Below are positions 1-11,129 of a stretch of DNA of 64,000 nt, in pieces. The stretch lies in contig CM070550.1 in the NCBI GenBank assembly GCA_036346405.1, forward strand, positions 12,434,115 to 12,498,114, written 5' to 3'. The DNA comes from Phyllostachys edulis. Its lineage: Eukaryota > Streptophyta > Magnoliopsida > Poales > Poaceae. How positions within the stretch are numbered: the first letter of the stretch is position 1; every line of letters begins with the position of its first letter. The notes below the pieces were generated by a model. It was not told the origin of the DNA. It saw only the letters and a program-made list of their open reading frames with translations, and made no database searches. The position numbers and the translations under genes were made by a program.

Positions 1-846
1 TGTGCAAAATAAAAGAACCACGAGCCTTCCCTTTGATTAGCCTTGCATCTATAATAATTGAATTGTGTATTGGCTCGCGAGTACGGTTGTGTACTCATGC
101 TCGCTATTTATATTCTTTTAGTCAGTAAGCACAAAAGAAGGCCACAGAGACAGTTATGAGCATTGGACAAGACTGAAGATCAAGAAGGCCAAGAACTAGG
201 TCGCAAGCCCACAGTCAATTGCCGGTGGGCACCTCGTGAGGGTTCCACGCATTATACTCTGATTCTACTTCCGCTGCTGTTCTCTAAAAAGTATTTGGCC
301 TGCCCGGCCATTCTGCAAGTCAAAAGCTGTAAGGTATATTTACGCTTTGTTTAATATTATGCAATAGCTTTACATTATCGTGATGTGTTTTTGAACCAAC
401 AACGTAACTATGTGTGCCAGCTACTGATCCAAGGAATATCACAAATATGCACAGTAGATCCCAAGTTCCAAATTTGATGTCTGACACTAGGCCGGGGAAT
501 GGGCCGAGCGAAAGGGGGGAGAAAAGGCCGAAGGAGAGGGTTTCGGCCCAAATCGATTTTTTTTTCTATTTTTGAAGTTTTGGCAATTTCATAAATAGAA
601 ATAATTGATTTAGGATTTTAGAAAAATAGCAAATAGAGTTCAACAATTCTAGAAAAATTCACAGAAATTCCCTGAGACATTTTGGACTAAAATAAAACAT
701 TTCCAACTTAACATTGGTATTTTAATTTTGTAATTAAATTATTTTGGCTTTAAAATAATTAGGGAAAACCTTTTTAAAATCCAGAAAATTCAAGGAAAAT
801 ATTTAAGTTTTATTTTTAACCAAGATTGAAAATTTGGGATGTTACA
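1..846 (+). mobile_element. 3' part of a Ty3/gypsy-type LTR (truncated by window edge)
   Basis: Positions 1-486 align by eye with the last part of the LTR-like insertion at 12649-13767: both share a 'gcgagtac-ggttgtgtactcatgct' type block and a later 'gaactaggtcgc' block. Positions 487-846 are an AT-rich tail ending in GGGATGTTACA, a common end of grass gypsy LTRs. The next bases (847 on) read straight into gypsy pol, so this LTR probably inserted into that element. No intact gene is present. The start is off the window, and whether 1-486 and 487-846 form one LTR is not certain. Confidence 0.5.
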
Positions 847-1697
847 CTCTAATCAAAAGTACCCTTTACAAACGGGGTGCTCACAGATTGTTGATGAGAT
901 GCATATCTCAAGCGGATGGTATTAAGTTATTATCCGACATACATGGGGGAGTATGTGGAGCACATCACTCCTACAGAACACTGGTAGGTAAAGCCTTCAG
1001 GCAAGGATACTACTGGCCTACTACCCTCCATGATGCAAAGGAACTTGCGACAAAATGTGTACAATGTCGATTTCACAGAAATTTTTAGGAATTCTGCGAG
1101 GATTTAGGTCAAGATACATTTCACTTCCGTTGCTCACCCACAAAGTAACGGGGCAGTCGAGAGAGCTAATGGTATAATAATACAAGGAGTAAAACGCCGA
1201 GTATTCAACCAGTTAATAAAACTGTCAGGAGCTTGGGTTTAAGAACTTTACTTTGTATTATGGGTCGTTCGAACCACGACCGATGAAACACCATTTTTTT
1301 AGTTTATGCTGTTGAAGCCATGTTTCCTCCAGAGCTAAAAATTGACTCTGCTAGAACTGATTATTTTAATAAGAACGATCAGACTGAACGACGACTCGAT
1401 GACATCAATTTCCTTGAAGAATGACAAAACCAAGCCTTGATATGATCAGTAGTTTACCAACAAGCCATAAGAAGGTAACACAGTCGTAAGGTATAACCTT
1501 GCAGCCTAGCTGTAGGTGATATGGTTCTTTGAAAAATTCAGAGCCAGGCAATTCGCAACAAACTTTCTCCCAAATGGGAAGGTCCATACATTGTGGTCGA
1601 AGTCACCAGACCAAGTTCGGTACGACTAGCGATGTCAGACGGGCGTGCTTTGTCTAATTCTTGGAACATTGACCAATTGTGTAAGTTTTATGTATAG
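847..1697 (+). pseudogene. Ty3/gypsy pol remnant: integrase zinc finger plus C-terminal integrase
   Basis: The first part (about 850-1086) encodes an HHCC integrase zinc-binding domain: 'IHGGVCGAHH' supplies the histidines and 'CVQC' the cysteines, with the family motif 'GKAFRQGYYWP' between. It then jumps to 'EFCEDLG', 'SNGAVERANG' and 'RRVFNQLIKLSGAW', and ends with 'SWNIDQLCKFYV' and a stop at about 1697, the usual gypsy pol terminus. The central integrase core holding the first two catalytic acidic residues is missing, and there are several stops and frameshifts (for example after 'SGAWV'). Everything upstream of the zinc finger is replaced by the LTR ending at 846. It is dead as a coding gene. 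The downstream antisense gene and the LTR at 5945 place it in the same element. Confidence 0.85.
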
Positions 1698-2675
1698 TTG
1701 TTCATTTCAATTTCAATAAAGATGCATTTCCTTTCCGATGAGTGCTGTTATTTGTATATCGATTATTCATTGTTTGGTTATATACTATTGTTGTCTAAGA
1801 TCGTCGGAGAAGATCAATTGCTTTTAGACATCCTCCTTAAGGATATTCTTTACTCTCTAGCTCAGACATGTTAGTCAAACACAATAAAGGTCCTAACAGT
1901 GATTTTCACAACAATGATTCTCACGGAGCGACCAAACACTCTTTTATCAAAGAAGCAAATGAGTAAAAGAAGCATTACACAGACAATTGGAAATAGTTTC
2001 TTACAGGCTAACGGACTTACGGACTTCCTTTCATCATTTCAATATTCAGTTCTTCTCTTGTTTTGCAATTGGTCAGGACACGGAAAGCCTCCTAGTCGAA
2101 ATCTCTCCTCTCTGCATGTGGTCCTACCCACTGGAAGGAGTTTCCTAGCGACAGTCCTTTTCTTATGATCTTCGTTGCCAGTCGGAACTTGAGAATGAAT
2201 ACGTTTTGCGAAGTGTCAATCATGTCTTTGGTTCTTAGCACTTTTTACGACCAATATCGGATAACTTGTATAAATAAGAACACTTATCTTTTTTCTGTAT
2301 ACATACATGCATCATTTTTTATCATTAGTGCAAGTCTTATAATATCTTCTGACCATACAATGTACTATATTGTATTTCGGTTATGAAAGCAGATCTAAAG
2401 CTTGTTGAAATCATGTACTGGTTCCGACCAAATTGATTTTTCTAATATTAATACGATCAGTTTTGCCACATAATCAGCACATACTTTATATAATGGTCAT
2501 GATTTTTTTTCTCTTTTTCTTGGTCTATTGCTTCCTTAGTAAGTTCTTCTACTATATAAGCAGTCGGGGGCTAGGAAATATATGAACATTTATCAAAGTT
2601 GAAAAGATAAAACACAAACTTAACTGATGACAAAAGGTAAATTTCTTACATTTAAAATTCTTAAAATGGATTCAT

Positions 2676-5600
2676 CTATTGCTCAGGACCACCAGATTGG
2701 TCGCTACGGGATGGAGACCCGACCTGCATCTCCCCAGCGACCTTCTTTCCGAAGGGTCTTACTCCCTTGAAGATCTTGGCTGCATCATCCTCCGAGCAGC
2801 TGAAGTTCGCTTCAAGAGCTTGAAAGTTGATGGAGGGGTCAGAAGCTTTAAGCTTTGCTAGAGCAAAGCTAACTCCATCTGCAACGGCATTCTTCATGGT
2901 CTGCGTGTGGTTACTCCGAGTTGTTTCAAGTAGATTTTTGATATCTTCAAGTTGTTGACAACATAAATTATCTTCTCCACCGGATCTCTTAAAAAGTGCA
3001 GACATAATCCTGATCCCATGTCGAAGAGCATTTTGTTGAGAGCCTTGACCTTCTCTTCAAGACTCCGCTCGAATTCTTCCTCCTTGTCGTGCTCAAACTT
3101 AAGAATTTTCTTTAATTTTTGAACTTGCTCTGCACGAGTAGATCAAAAGTTAATGCAACATATAATTGTAATACATAATGAATTGGTCAAGTTTTACGAT
3201 CGGTTACCTTGAGCTTTCTTCTCGAAGGCTTCGATAGCATCCTTGTGCTTGGAAGAGGCCTCACTGAACCTAGTCGACCAGTCTTCGATCGACCGGTCTT
3301 TGGACTCGCATTTTTTATCGAGCAGAGCTATTGTGGCTTCTTTAGCCATAATCTCTTTATTATATACCTCTAATTCTGTCAATTATGATAGGAGGATAGT
3401 TGAGAAACAACGAGAAGCAAAATAAAGGAAAAAGTCGAGAAGATTTACTCACTTTTTAGTTCGGAATTTTCTTTTTTCAAGTTAATTATTCGTTGAGTTA
3501 GTCCTCTGACCACAACATAATTCTTCACCATATACCACAAAAATAGCAAACTCCTTTAAGTTCTTTTTAAACTTTGAAGAAAAGACTATAAGAGTGGTCA
3601 TAGGTGCTTACCTGGATCGTCATGTCCACATATTCGGACTAGATAGCATTAGGACCCGTCTCTAACTGATGATCTGAAATTCTCCTCCAAGCCTCGTCGA
3701 GCTTCTCATCATCGAAGATCCGAGGACAATTGGGGAAGTTGCTAGGATGAGAAAACTTTGTCAACAATGATGAAATCATCTCTCCTTGAACGGTCCCGGT
3801 AGGGGGTGGAGCTTGTTGAGACTCTTTTTGAACCTTCGCCTCCATAGGCAGGGCCGAAACTGCCACAAGTTCCTGAGCAGGCGCTGGTGTTGCCATCTGC
3901 TCGGGGGCTGGTTGGCCACTCTTTCCTTAGGAGTTTCCCCCTGAGGGGTGCTCTGATCGGAGGCAATGAGAACACCAGTGGATCTATAAAAATAGAAGAA
4001 AGGAAAATCAAGATTTTAGAATACTAGAAACATTAGAGGTGTGTATTTACATAAGTTTCTTTCGTGTATACATACCCGGTTGCCCTTTTCATCTTGATCT
4101 TGAAACGCCCTGGAGCAAAATCCAGAGCACTTGCTTTCCTTTTCTTTTCAACCGATTTTACCAGTTTCAAACTGGTATGGTTGGTTAGACCTCCCACATC
4201 CTCCGACCGGTGGTTGGAAGAAATCTCCCCGACCAATTGGTCGAAGAGAAGCTCCCTAATCGTTTGTTCAGAGACAGTGGCTTCGTCGACCTCCAGAATA
4301 GTAGTTTCTAGAGCGACTGTCTGGTCGTGTGCGACCACCCTAGGGCCTACGACCTCCGCAACTTTGGGCTACAGGTTCTCCTTCTCTCCCACCTAAGTTA
4401 TGAATTAAATTTATTTAGGTGATGAAATTTTCCATCTAAAATATATACTCATTTTCAATGCTCTTTTTACCTCTGGGAGATCATCATCTTCCGTGGTCAT
4501 CGAGCAGGAATCTGTTGGAACAACAGTTAGAGTAGAGCCCTCGCTGGACTCAATAATCCTCAACCCGACCGCCTACATATTAGAGCAGAGTTATATACTG
4601 ATTGGAAAATATATAAGCGATGAAGAAAAAGTTATTATTTACCTTGAGTCTTTCTATTCTCTCTTCTTCAGAGACAATAGCCAAAATACGAGGAAAATCA
4701 GCCTTGATATCAGGCTCCCCGGCGCAGATCATTTTGACCCGCTCTCTGACTTCATTAGAGGAAAGAGCTTCAAATAAATAAAGAGATTTTAAGGTTACAA
4801 AATAATCAAGTAAATAAACCATACTGGTCGAAATTTTTCAGGACCTACATTCCCTAGAATCCCTGGTCGCTTTATCACGACCAATGTACCTGAGCATGAT
4901 ACGATCTCGGAGCTTCAAGGGACTTATTCGGCGCATGGAAAAAATCCGTCACCACATGCCAAGAAGTCAAGAACTTGGTGCTGAGGTTTCGGATGGCTTC
5001 AATCTATCTTCCGACCTTTCCTTTCTTCTCCGCGGTGGATCTCCACTTTGAATTCTCGCTCTCCACTTTGCCGACAAAGCAGAGGTAGTCCTCCTTTGTG
5101 ACCATCATGTAGAACCAACTCTTCTTCCATGACGACCACGAAGACTTTGAGTACATTCTAATGTACTCATCATCTTTCCCGTCGTGGAGGTGCGACAAGC
5201 ACTCACCAGGTCCAGCCGCCGACTTCCTCGACCTCGCCATCTTGTAAAAATACCTAAATACCTTCAGATTCGGTGGGACCTCTATTCACGCCTCGCAGAG
5301 GTAGACGAAGATGCCGAGGTTGGTGATCGAGTTGGGGGCCAAGTTCACCAATTCAATTCCAAAGTACTCAAGAACCTAGAGAGGAATTTATGTGTCGGCA
5401 ACCTGAGCCCGCACTCAATGTAGGCAAAAAAAAACAAGGATTTCTCCCTCTTTGCCGCTCGGAAAATGCTCTCCGACCGCTGATCTCGAAGAAATCATAT
5501 CCTTGCAGGGAGCATCCCGATCTTCTCCAAAGCCTTGAGCTTCTTCTTGCCCAGATCAGAAACCAACCATTTGGTGATCGAGTCCGACATTGTTGGATTT

Positions 5601-5689
5601 TTGGCGAAAAGACGTTGAAGGAAGTTTTTGATGAAAGGATGAGAGGAGGTCGGAGGAGATTTTTTGCGAGTAGATGAAAGGGGATTCAA
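2676..5689 (-). pseudogene. Antisense extra gene of the gypsy element, Transposase_28-like, multi-exon, broken
   Basis: Minus-strand coding blocks lie at about 5689-5495, 5470-5240, 5240-5004, 4822-4640, 4338-4060, 3896-3650, 3382-3194 and 3005-2676. The N-terminal part matches the plant 'putative gypsy type transposon' domain: 'HKFLSRFL', 'LAPNSITNLGIFVYLCEAW', 'NLKVFRYFYKM' and 'WKKSWFYMM' are its typical blocks. The later blocks are acidic and coiled-coil-like ('MTELEVYNKEIMAKEATIALLDKK'-type heptads around 3194-3382). GT donors are visible on the minus strand at several block edges (for example near 3609 and 3204), so it was a spliced gene. A frameshift and an in-frame stop near 5300-5370 break it. 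Extra antisense genes between pol and the 3' LTR are known in several grass gypsy lineages; their function is unknown. Exact exon ends are not established. Confidence 0.7.
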
Positions 5690-5924
5690 GAAAGATCTGA
5701 AAGCATAAAATCCCTAAAGCCATACGCAATGGGGATTTTATAGACGCACTTCTTTAACTGCAAGAGGGGGTTGCCCAAAAGTCCAACGGGCAGAAAATCT
5801 CTTCGGTTTCCTAGACAGTTTCGCAACTTTAAAGAGAATATAGACTACCTCGTTAACTTCACCATTAAAAGGAGGATTTTCCTGATACAAATCTTCATCA
5901 GAAGGGGTTCACATTACAAATTCA

Positions 5925-5944
5925 CTTAAAGTTCAGGGGCTAGC
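5925..5944 (+). other. Candidate polypurine tract of gypsy element
   Basis: A short purine-rich stretch (AAAGTTCAGGGGC) lies immediately before the LTR start at 5945, where a plus-strand priming site is expected. It is impure, so the call rests on position. Confidence 0.4.
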
Positions 5945-6628
5945 TGACGAGGACTAAATTCCTAAATATTAATTAAAAGCCACAAAGCTTATGTGGTCGT
6001 AGACCTCGTGACCAATGACCCCTGTGATCGTTAGGATCCCAAAGGTCACCTAATGGGTAACCTAGTCGGAAGGGCCCTAACCTGTTGCACGATTGGATGA
6101 CTGCTCGTAGAAGCTTTGAACTGGTACTTGGACCTGGTTCCAAGTACATCCTTTTCGTGTGATGAATGGAACATATGTCTTAATTCCTCTAATACACATG
6201 ACGTTTACAACCCTAAGTCACTGACAATAACCACTATATGATTTTATCTCCCACTGACATCAACTGCTAGTTAGTTGGCTTTTTACCAACTACCACCGTT
6301 CCTCCGACTAGACGCGACACTTTCAAAGGGCGCCTCTTCCAGAAGTCACTGCCACCACTTCGTCAGCTCTTTAAAGGAGAATACAAACGACAGAAAGGGG
6401 GATCGATCATCTGTCATCAAATGACACAAGACCTAGTGATCCGAAGACAATTGGAGCATTAGAATAGCAACACATTCAATTTAATTAGGGCTAGTCTATC
6501 GCCTTATTCTAAGCACCACCTGTAAAGATCCAGTTCATCGCAATAAAGAGCAAACCTCATTCTCATCCAAGAACTCTTGGCCATTTTACTCTATTTATTT
6601 CATAACATCGGTGACTCGATCATTGACA
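5945..6628 (+). mobile_element. 684-bp 3' LTR of the gypsy element
   Basis: The LTR starts TGACGAGGA and ends CATTGACA. It contains CAATAAAGAGC near 6540, a plausible polyadenylation signal. The solo LTR at 33468-34153 (reverse strand) has the same start, nearly the same end (GTCGACA), the same CAATAAAGAGC block and almost the same length (686 bp), which fixes both boundaries. The five bases after it (AACAT, 6629-6633) would be the target duplication, but the partner is outside the window or lost. Confidence 0.85.
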
Positions 6629-6689
6629 AACATGGACTTGAACCGTTAGCAAAACACATTTGTAAACTAAAGTCACATGCTACACGGAT

Positions 6690-8624
6690 GGTAAAGATGC
6701 AGATGCCTCCCTTGTTGCGAACAATGTCCTGATCACGCGGACCACCTTCATCTACGCGGTCTCAATTCTCTTATGGGTGTTCTGGATCTGCCTCATTGCT
6801 TTTCCCGCCTTGTCGTCAAAATTTTCTAGGGCCTCCATCGCAACTAAAGTCACATGTTTTGCCTTGCTCATGGATCAAATAGAATCGTTGAGAATTGCAT
6901 GCATGCTTGGGAATTGCCTAGTGGTGGCACAGTGACCTTTTTCTGGCAGCTCTGCTTGTGCCGTCTCACTGGCCCAATAGCATGTACCCTCCTTGCTCCT
7001 CAGCTGGCCATGCAATTTTAACTTTATCTTATAATTACGGTTTTCTCAAATGAAACTTCCTGCACGGAACTCTTATCTTAGTGCTAACTAAGAGGGAGAA
7101 CACCACTCACACTGATCTTGCCAAACATGTCCTTCTCATCCTAGTCCTTCATCTTGTCGGACACAATGATCTTGTCAATGATGGCAATCGTGAATTGTAC
7201 GGCGCGTGGGGTCTCGACGCTGTCAATGCTGTGGATGTACCTCAGTTTGTCGAGATGGTAAATATGTGATATAGATTTTCCTGTGTGTTAGTTTACAAAT
7301 TACTGACTGTAAATCTACCAATTTACTGTCACGCCTTGGATTTGTCGCAAGAGTAAAAAAGGGTGTGGTTGCTTACAAGCAAAAAGACGGCGCATCCGCT
7401 GATGGACTTCATGTTCCTGTCCTTTTTCTTGTTCCAAGTGTGCACTTCCTCCCTCAGGTCGTCAATATCAGCCTTGCACCAGTCGATGCCTCTGAAGTTG
7501 TCGATGTCCTTGGTCAGCATGGCGTCCTTCCCGGTAATGTTGTTGCTGGTTATCAGGAACAAAAACTTTCTAAAAATGACCAGGAAGAAGCACCTGATTG
7601 TTAGCCTATTGATACCCTTGGTGCAGACCCTCCTCGGCAATATCTCGGTTCTGATATCGCCGCTCTACGGCACCCCGAGCAGTCGCTACAGCACGGCGAG
7701 CTCGGCGGTGCTTGCGGCTAGCAACACCATAAGTGCGCCCCTGCCACCGCACGGGAGCCCAAGCATGTATTTCACAGCGTGGGGCATGGTTGGGATGCTC
7801 CTACCCCTGCTGACATAGAGCACCATGTCGATGGGGTCTCTCATGTCCATCAGGAAGCAGAAGAGGTCCCTTCTCTCGAGGCCCTCAAGGTTGAACTTGA
7901 GGATGTCATCGAAACCAAGCTTTGAATCCTCGTTCAATAGATCTATTGTTAGCTTGCTGATGGTCACGGCAATGAGGCCAAGGTTGCACTTGACGATGGC
8001 TGTGTACAGACCTTGCTTTCTCCTCGTCGTAACCTGCTTAAAACGAAGAACAAACGTCAAATAATCTACGGCAATAAGAATTGAATTCTATTGGTCACGA
8101 CTACCATTTTATCGTGTGCTAAAAATAGGCACAGTATATTATGTTTTACTAATGTAGTGATGCAATTCTACAGCATGGACCTCGACGTTTTACCGTATCA
8201 AAAAAATGTGTGCTCGCGCCATGTAAACATAGAATTACTGGAACCTGACTCATAATTTAGTGGCTATGAATACATCTCGTTACCCGGGCGGGCTCCGCAG
8301 TGGTCGCATGATGCCTGGTGGTCTGGGTGATGCCTAAGGGGGAAGAGGACAGTTGCTTCTTCTGTAACAGGGAGATGCTAGGGGCATCAAAATCGTAGTC
8401 GTGATCGTCGCACTCGGGGGTGGCCTCGGGTTCTACACGCTTCCTCTTCTTGCCTGCTAGTTTCTTCCGATAAAACCCGCGGGTGTATTTGCTGTCGACA
8501 CCTATGAGGTTTGGGCTTCGTCTGGGTGGGGATGACTATCATCCATGTGCATCTCCAGTGCCGCCTGGCTGTCGGCAATGGTGATCTTCCTCACCTTAGA
8601 GGGGATCTCGTCGGATGTCCTCAT
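6690..8624 (-). pseudogene. Plant mobile/Ulp1-associated type transposon gene, broken
   Basis: A minus-strand reading starts at 8624 ('MRTSDEIPSKVRKITIADSQ') and continues with a lysine/arginine-rich nuclear-signal-like patch (about 8450, 'GKKRKR') and 'DYDFDAPSISLL'. A conserved block follows at 8060-7690 ('ILKFNLEGLERRDLFCFLMDMRDP', 'GRSIPTMPHAVKYMLGLPCGG'), then another at 7640-7375 ('KGINRLTIRCFFLVIFRKFLF', 'DIDNFRGIDWCKADIDDLREEV', 'SISGCAVFLL'), 'LRYIHSIDSVETPRAVQF' at about 7260-7190, and a coiled-coil tail ending near 6690. This order is typical of proteins carried by Ulp1-bearing grass transposons; no protease active site is present here. Stops near 8505 and 6780 show decay. The gypsy LTR ends at 6628, just past its 3' end. 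The parent transposon's ends were not found. Confidence 0.55.
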
Positions 8625-9143
8625 TTACTACGAGAGGCCCAATAAACAACAAAAATATGAGTTTTACTGTAAAGCAGCATATATTTACTTCAAGCAATAA
8701 CTCATGGCCCCCTATTATTGTATCACATGGCAAGATTTAGTGGATCTAGACTCACGGGCATCGGGAAAAACCACATTTAGGGGAAATCGACGGTGATAAC
8801 TTGATTGTGCGCATTTGGGGAAAAAAATTGGGCGGAAAGCACCAAAATCCTATATCAAAATGAGGATACACATCCGCACGGCTGATTGAACAATAAAAAA
8901 AATACCCACCGATCACCACAAATTGCATGTGCAGTTGAGAATTGCACCACAAAACCCCTAGTTCTTTCCCCATCGCAAGAAAAAACAACGCACATGGTTA
9001 TTTTCACGCACAACGGAGTATATGAAGGGCGGGGGGATGGAGATGAAGATCGCCGCTATTCCTGCCTGTGTCACCGGGGATGGGGGCGGTGGAGATCGCC
9101 GGAGAGCCTACAATTCGCCGCGGGAGGTTGAGGGTTGGAGCGC

Positions 9144-9146
<3 letters not shown>
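8625..9146. other. No gene recognised
   Basis: This is the upstream flank of the broken minus-strand gene. I see no conserved coding block. On the minus strand it runs from the CT-rich repeat at 9147-9189 toward the start at 8624, so it could hold that gene's leader. Confidence 0.3.

Positions 9147-9189
<43 letters not shown>
9147..9189. repeat. (GA)n microsatellite
   Basis: About 21 uninterrupted GA units. On the minus strand it is a CT tract upstream of the gene starting at 8624, a place where plant 5' leaders often have such tracts. Confidence 0.98.
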
Positions 9190-9193
<4 letters not shown>

Positions 9194-10020
9194 TAAAGAC
9201 AAGAGCGAAAGCCCCAAATGTCACTCACTCGCAGCCTACCCGTGTAAATATGCAACTTCCCCCCACACACGATTTCTAAAAATTTTGAAAAAAAACCGTT
9301 GTGAGATAGCGGAAGTAAAAAATGGATACCACATTTACTTCTAGATACATTCCAATTTACGGCGAGATGAAACTGCTTTTACTGTTCTTAAAAATTTACT
9401 GGACGCTTCGTTAGAGTTTACTGGCACCTTCAGCCGTAGTGCATAATGGTCGTGTGACATCAGTGTGCGGTCACAGGTTCGTGGCCCGTATATGTTAGGA
9501 TTTAACCCAGTCGGATGGGGGATGGGCTCAATCAGGGTGGGGGAACTGGTTGTAGCGTAGAATAACTTATTCTACTCTTATTTACAAAATTTTGTGTGTG
9601 TGTGTGCGCACACACACACACACTATCCTTCGCCCCTTTGTAGAATAACTATTCTACACACCACCCACCTCTCACCTTGGTCAAAGCATAGTGAAACAAA
9701 ACCCACCACCACCACCCACCTCGGTCACCCCCCCCCCTCCATTGACTTCCTCGCACTCCCACGTCTGCCTCCGTGCACCCTTTCCACGCTTAGACAGTGC
9801 AGTAGGTCTTTATGAAAAGTACACTAAAGTTGCATCTGTTGTGCAGTAGGTCGATGCTAGCATCATTAAAACATATTCAACATGTATCTCATTTTGTTAA
9901 GCTATTTTTGAGCACAAAAGTGCGAACAGATCGAAAATCGGACAATTGGTTTAGGAGATATCACCCTTCAAAGTTTGAAATCAACTCACATTTGTCTTTC
10001 CACTCCCTCTCACTAAGACA
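9190..10020. other. Intergenic; palindromic (TG)n(CA)n tract at 9593-9623
   Basis: At 9593-9623 seven TG units are followed through GCGC by seven or more CA units, giving a near-perfect 30-bp palindrome. Small TAGAATAA...TTATTCTA palindromes flank it (9557 and 9640). C-rich low-complexity sequence follows. No gene is recognised. Confidence 0.7.
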
Positions 10021-10345
10021 ATGTAATTGTTGTCCTGTGTCTACTGCAATTTGGTCTACGTGCACTGCAGTTTTGGTACACGTTTACTGCAATTTTGGTG
10101 TCTATGCATGTGTCTACTGCAATAGTTGGTCTTGTGTCTACTGCATTTTTTTGTCTGTATGCACTGCAATTTAGTACGCGTCTACTGCAATTGTTGTTAT
10201 ATGTCTACTGAAGTCTTTGGTCTTGTATCTACTATATTTTTTGTCACTGTGTATTGTAGTTTGATTACGTATCCACTGCAATTTTTGGTATCTATCTACT
10301 GCAATTACAGTTGGATTTTTACTATTTTTTGGTAACTTTACTGCA
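10021..10345. repeat. Degenerate tandem array around TCTACTGCAATTTTGG
   Basis: The motif TCTACTGCAATTTTGGT recurs about every 25-35 bp with substitutions (CTGCAGTTTTGG, CTGCATTTTTTTG, CTACTGCAATTGTTG and so on) for roughly 11 copies. Cysteine-rich open frames here come from reading the repeat and are not genes. Confidence 0.8.
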
Positions 10346-10745
10346 CCGCGGAAATACTCAATAAAATAAAAGCATTTAACATCTCATTAGTCATCACACT
10401 AGCCCATATGGGTGGAATGGCTAGCACATGTAGGTTTCAGTCCTAAGGTTTGATGGTTCAAATCCCCACTTCTCCTGATTTTACACAAATTTGCACATTT
10501 GTTTTCTGGTCTTGTTTGAAACCGGTTCTAGTGAAAACCACGAGTTTTCTTGATGGGATGTGGAGATATCAAAGCAATCCGTTTCAAGGGGGAGCCATGT
10601 GTGCGGTGGAGATAACGAGGGGAGGGGGGTGATTGATTGGTGGGATCGTAGCAGCAAGGGCAGATGGATGGTTTGGATGGAGGGTGCGGAATAGCTGAGA
10701 GGGTGTGTAGTAGGATATAGCTCTACTCTCTACATAAAGATGGGC
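10346..10745. other. No gene recognised
   Basis: Unremarkable sequence. One GATGGTTCAAATCCCC stretch at about 10450 resembles a tRNA T-arm, but no cloverleaf accompanies it. Confidence 0.3.
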
Positions 10746-10754
10746 TCGTGCATA

Positions 10755-11120
10755 GAATTTTATTTATTAATTAACATTTTTTTATTTTATATTAAAGTTA
10801 ACCTTCGGCGCACTTTATTTCTAATTTTGATTCCTTTGATCACGCTACGAGTGATGGCGTGACAAAACAACGATGTCACGCTATAGGATAAATTCGCTAA
10901 AATAGCACTTTTATCACACCACTGATGGTGGAGTGAACATGTAATATTTGTCGCTACTGGTGGTGGCGTGACAAGAGTTTGTCAAATCTGGTGAGCAGCG
11001 GTGTTATTTTATCACGCCACGAGTGGTGGTGTGACCAAAGAGGTCAGAATTGGAAATAAAATTCGTAAGGTTAACTTTAAATTAAAATTAAAAAATGGTT
11101 AATTAATAAATAAAAAATTA
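10755..11120. mobile_element. 366-bp non-autonomous Mutator-like element
   Basis: The left end (GAATTTTATTTATTAATTAAC...) and the reverse complement of the right end (TAATTTTTTATTTATTAATTAAC...) match for about 90 bp, including a shared 'AAAGTTAACCTT' block. The flanks carry an identical 9-bp duplication TCGTGCATA (10746-10754 and 11121-11129). Long terminal inverted repeats with a 9-bp duplication indicate Mutator-like. The middle holds several imperfect palindromes of the type ATCACGCCACGAGTGGTGGCGTGAC. There is no coding capacity. Confidence 0.9.
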
Positions 11121-11129
11121 TCGTGCATA

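Noticed and set aside
9004..9344. Open frames with long Arg-Glu or Ser-Leu runs
   Set aside because: They are translations of the (GA)n microsatellite.
9812..10335. Cysteine/tyrosine-rich open frames
   Set aside because: They are produced by reading the CTACTGCAATTTTGG tandem array; no start context, domain or conservation.
10400..10470. tRNA-like T-arm (GGTTCAAATCC)
   Set aside because: No acceptor stem or anticodon arm can be folded around it; at most a tRNA-derived remnant.
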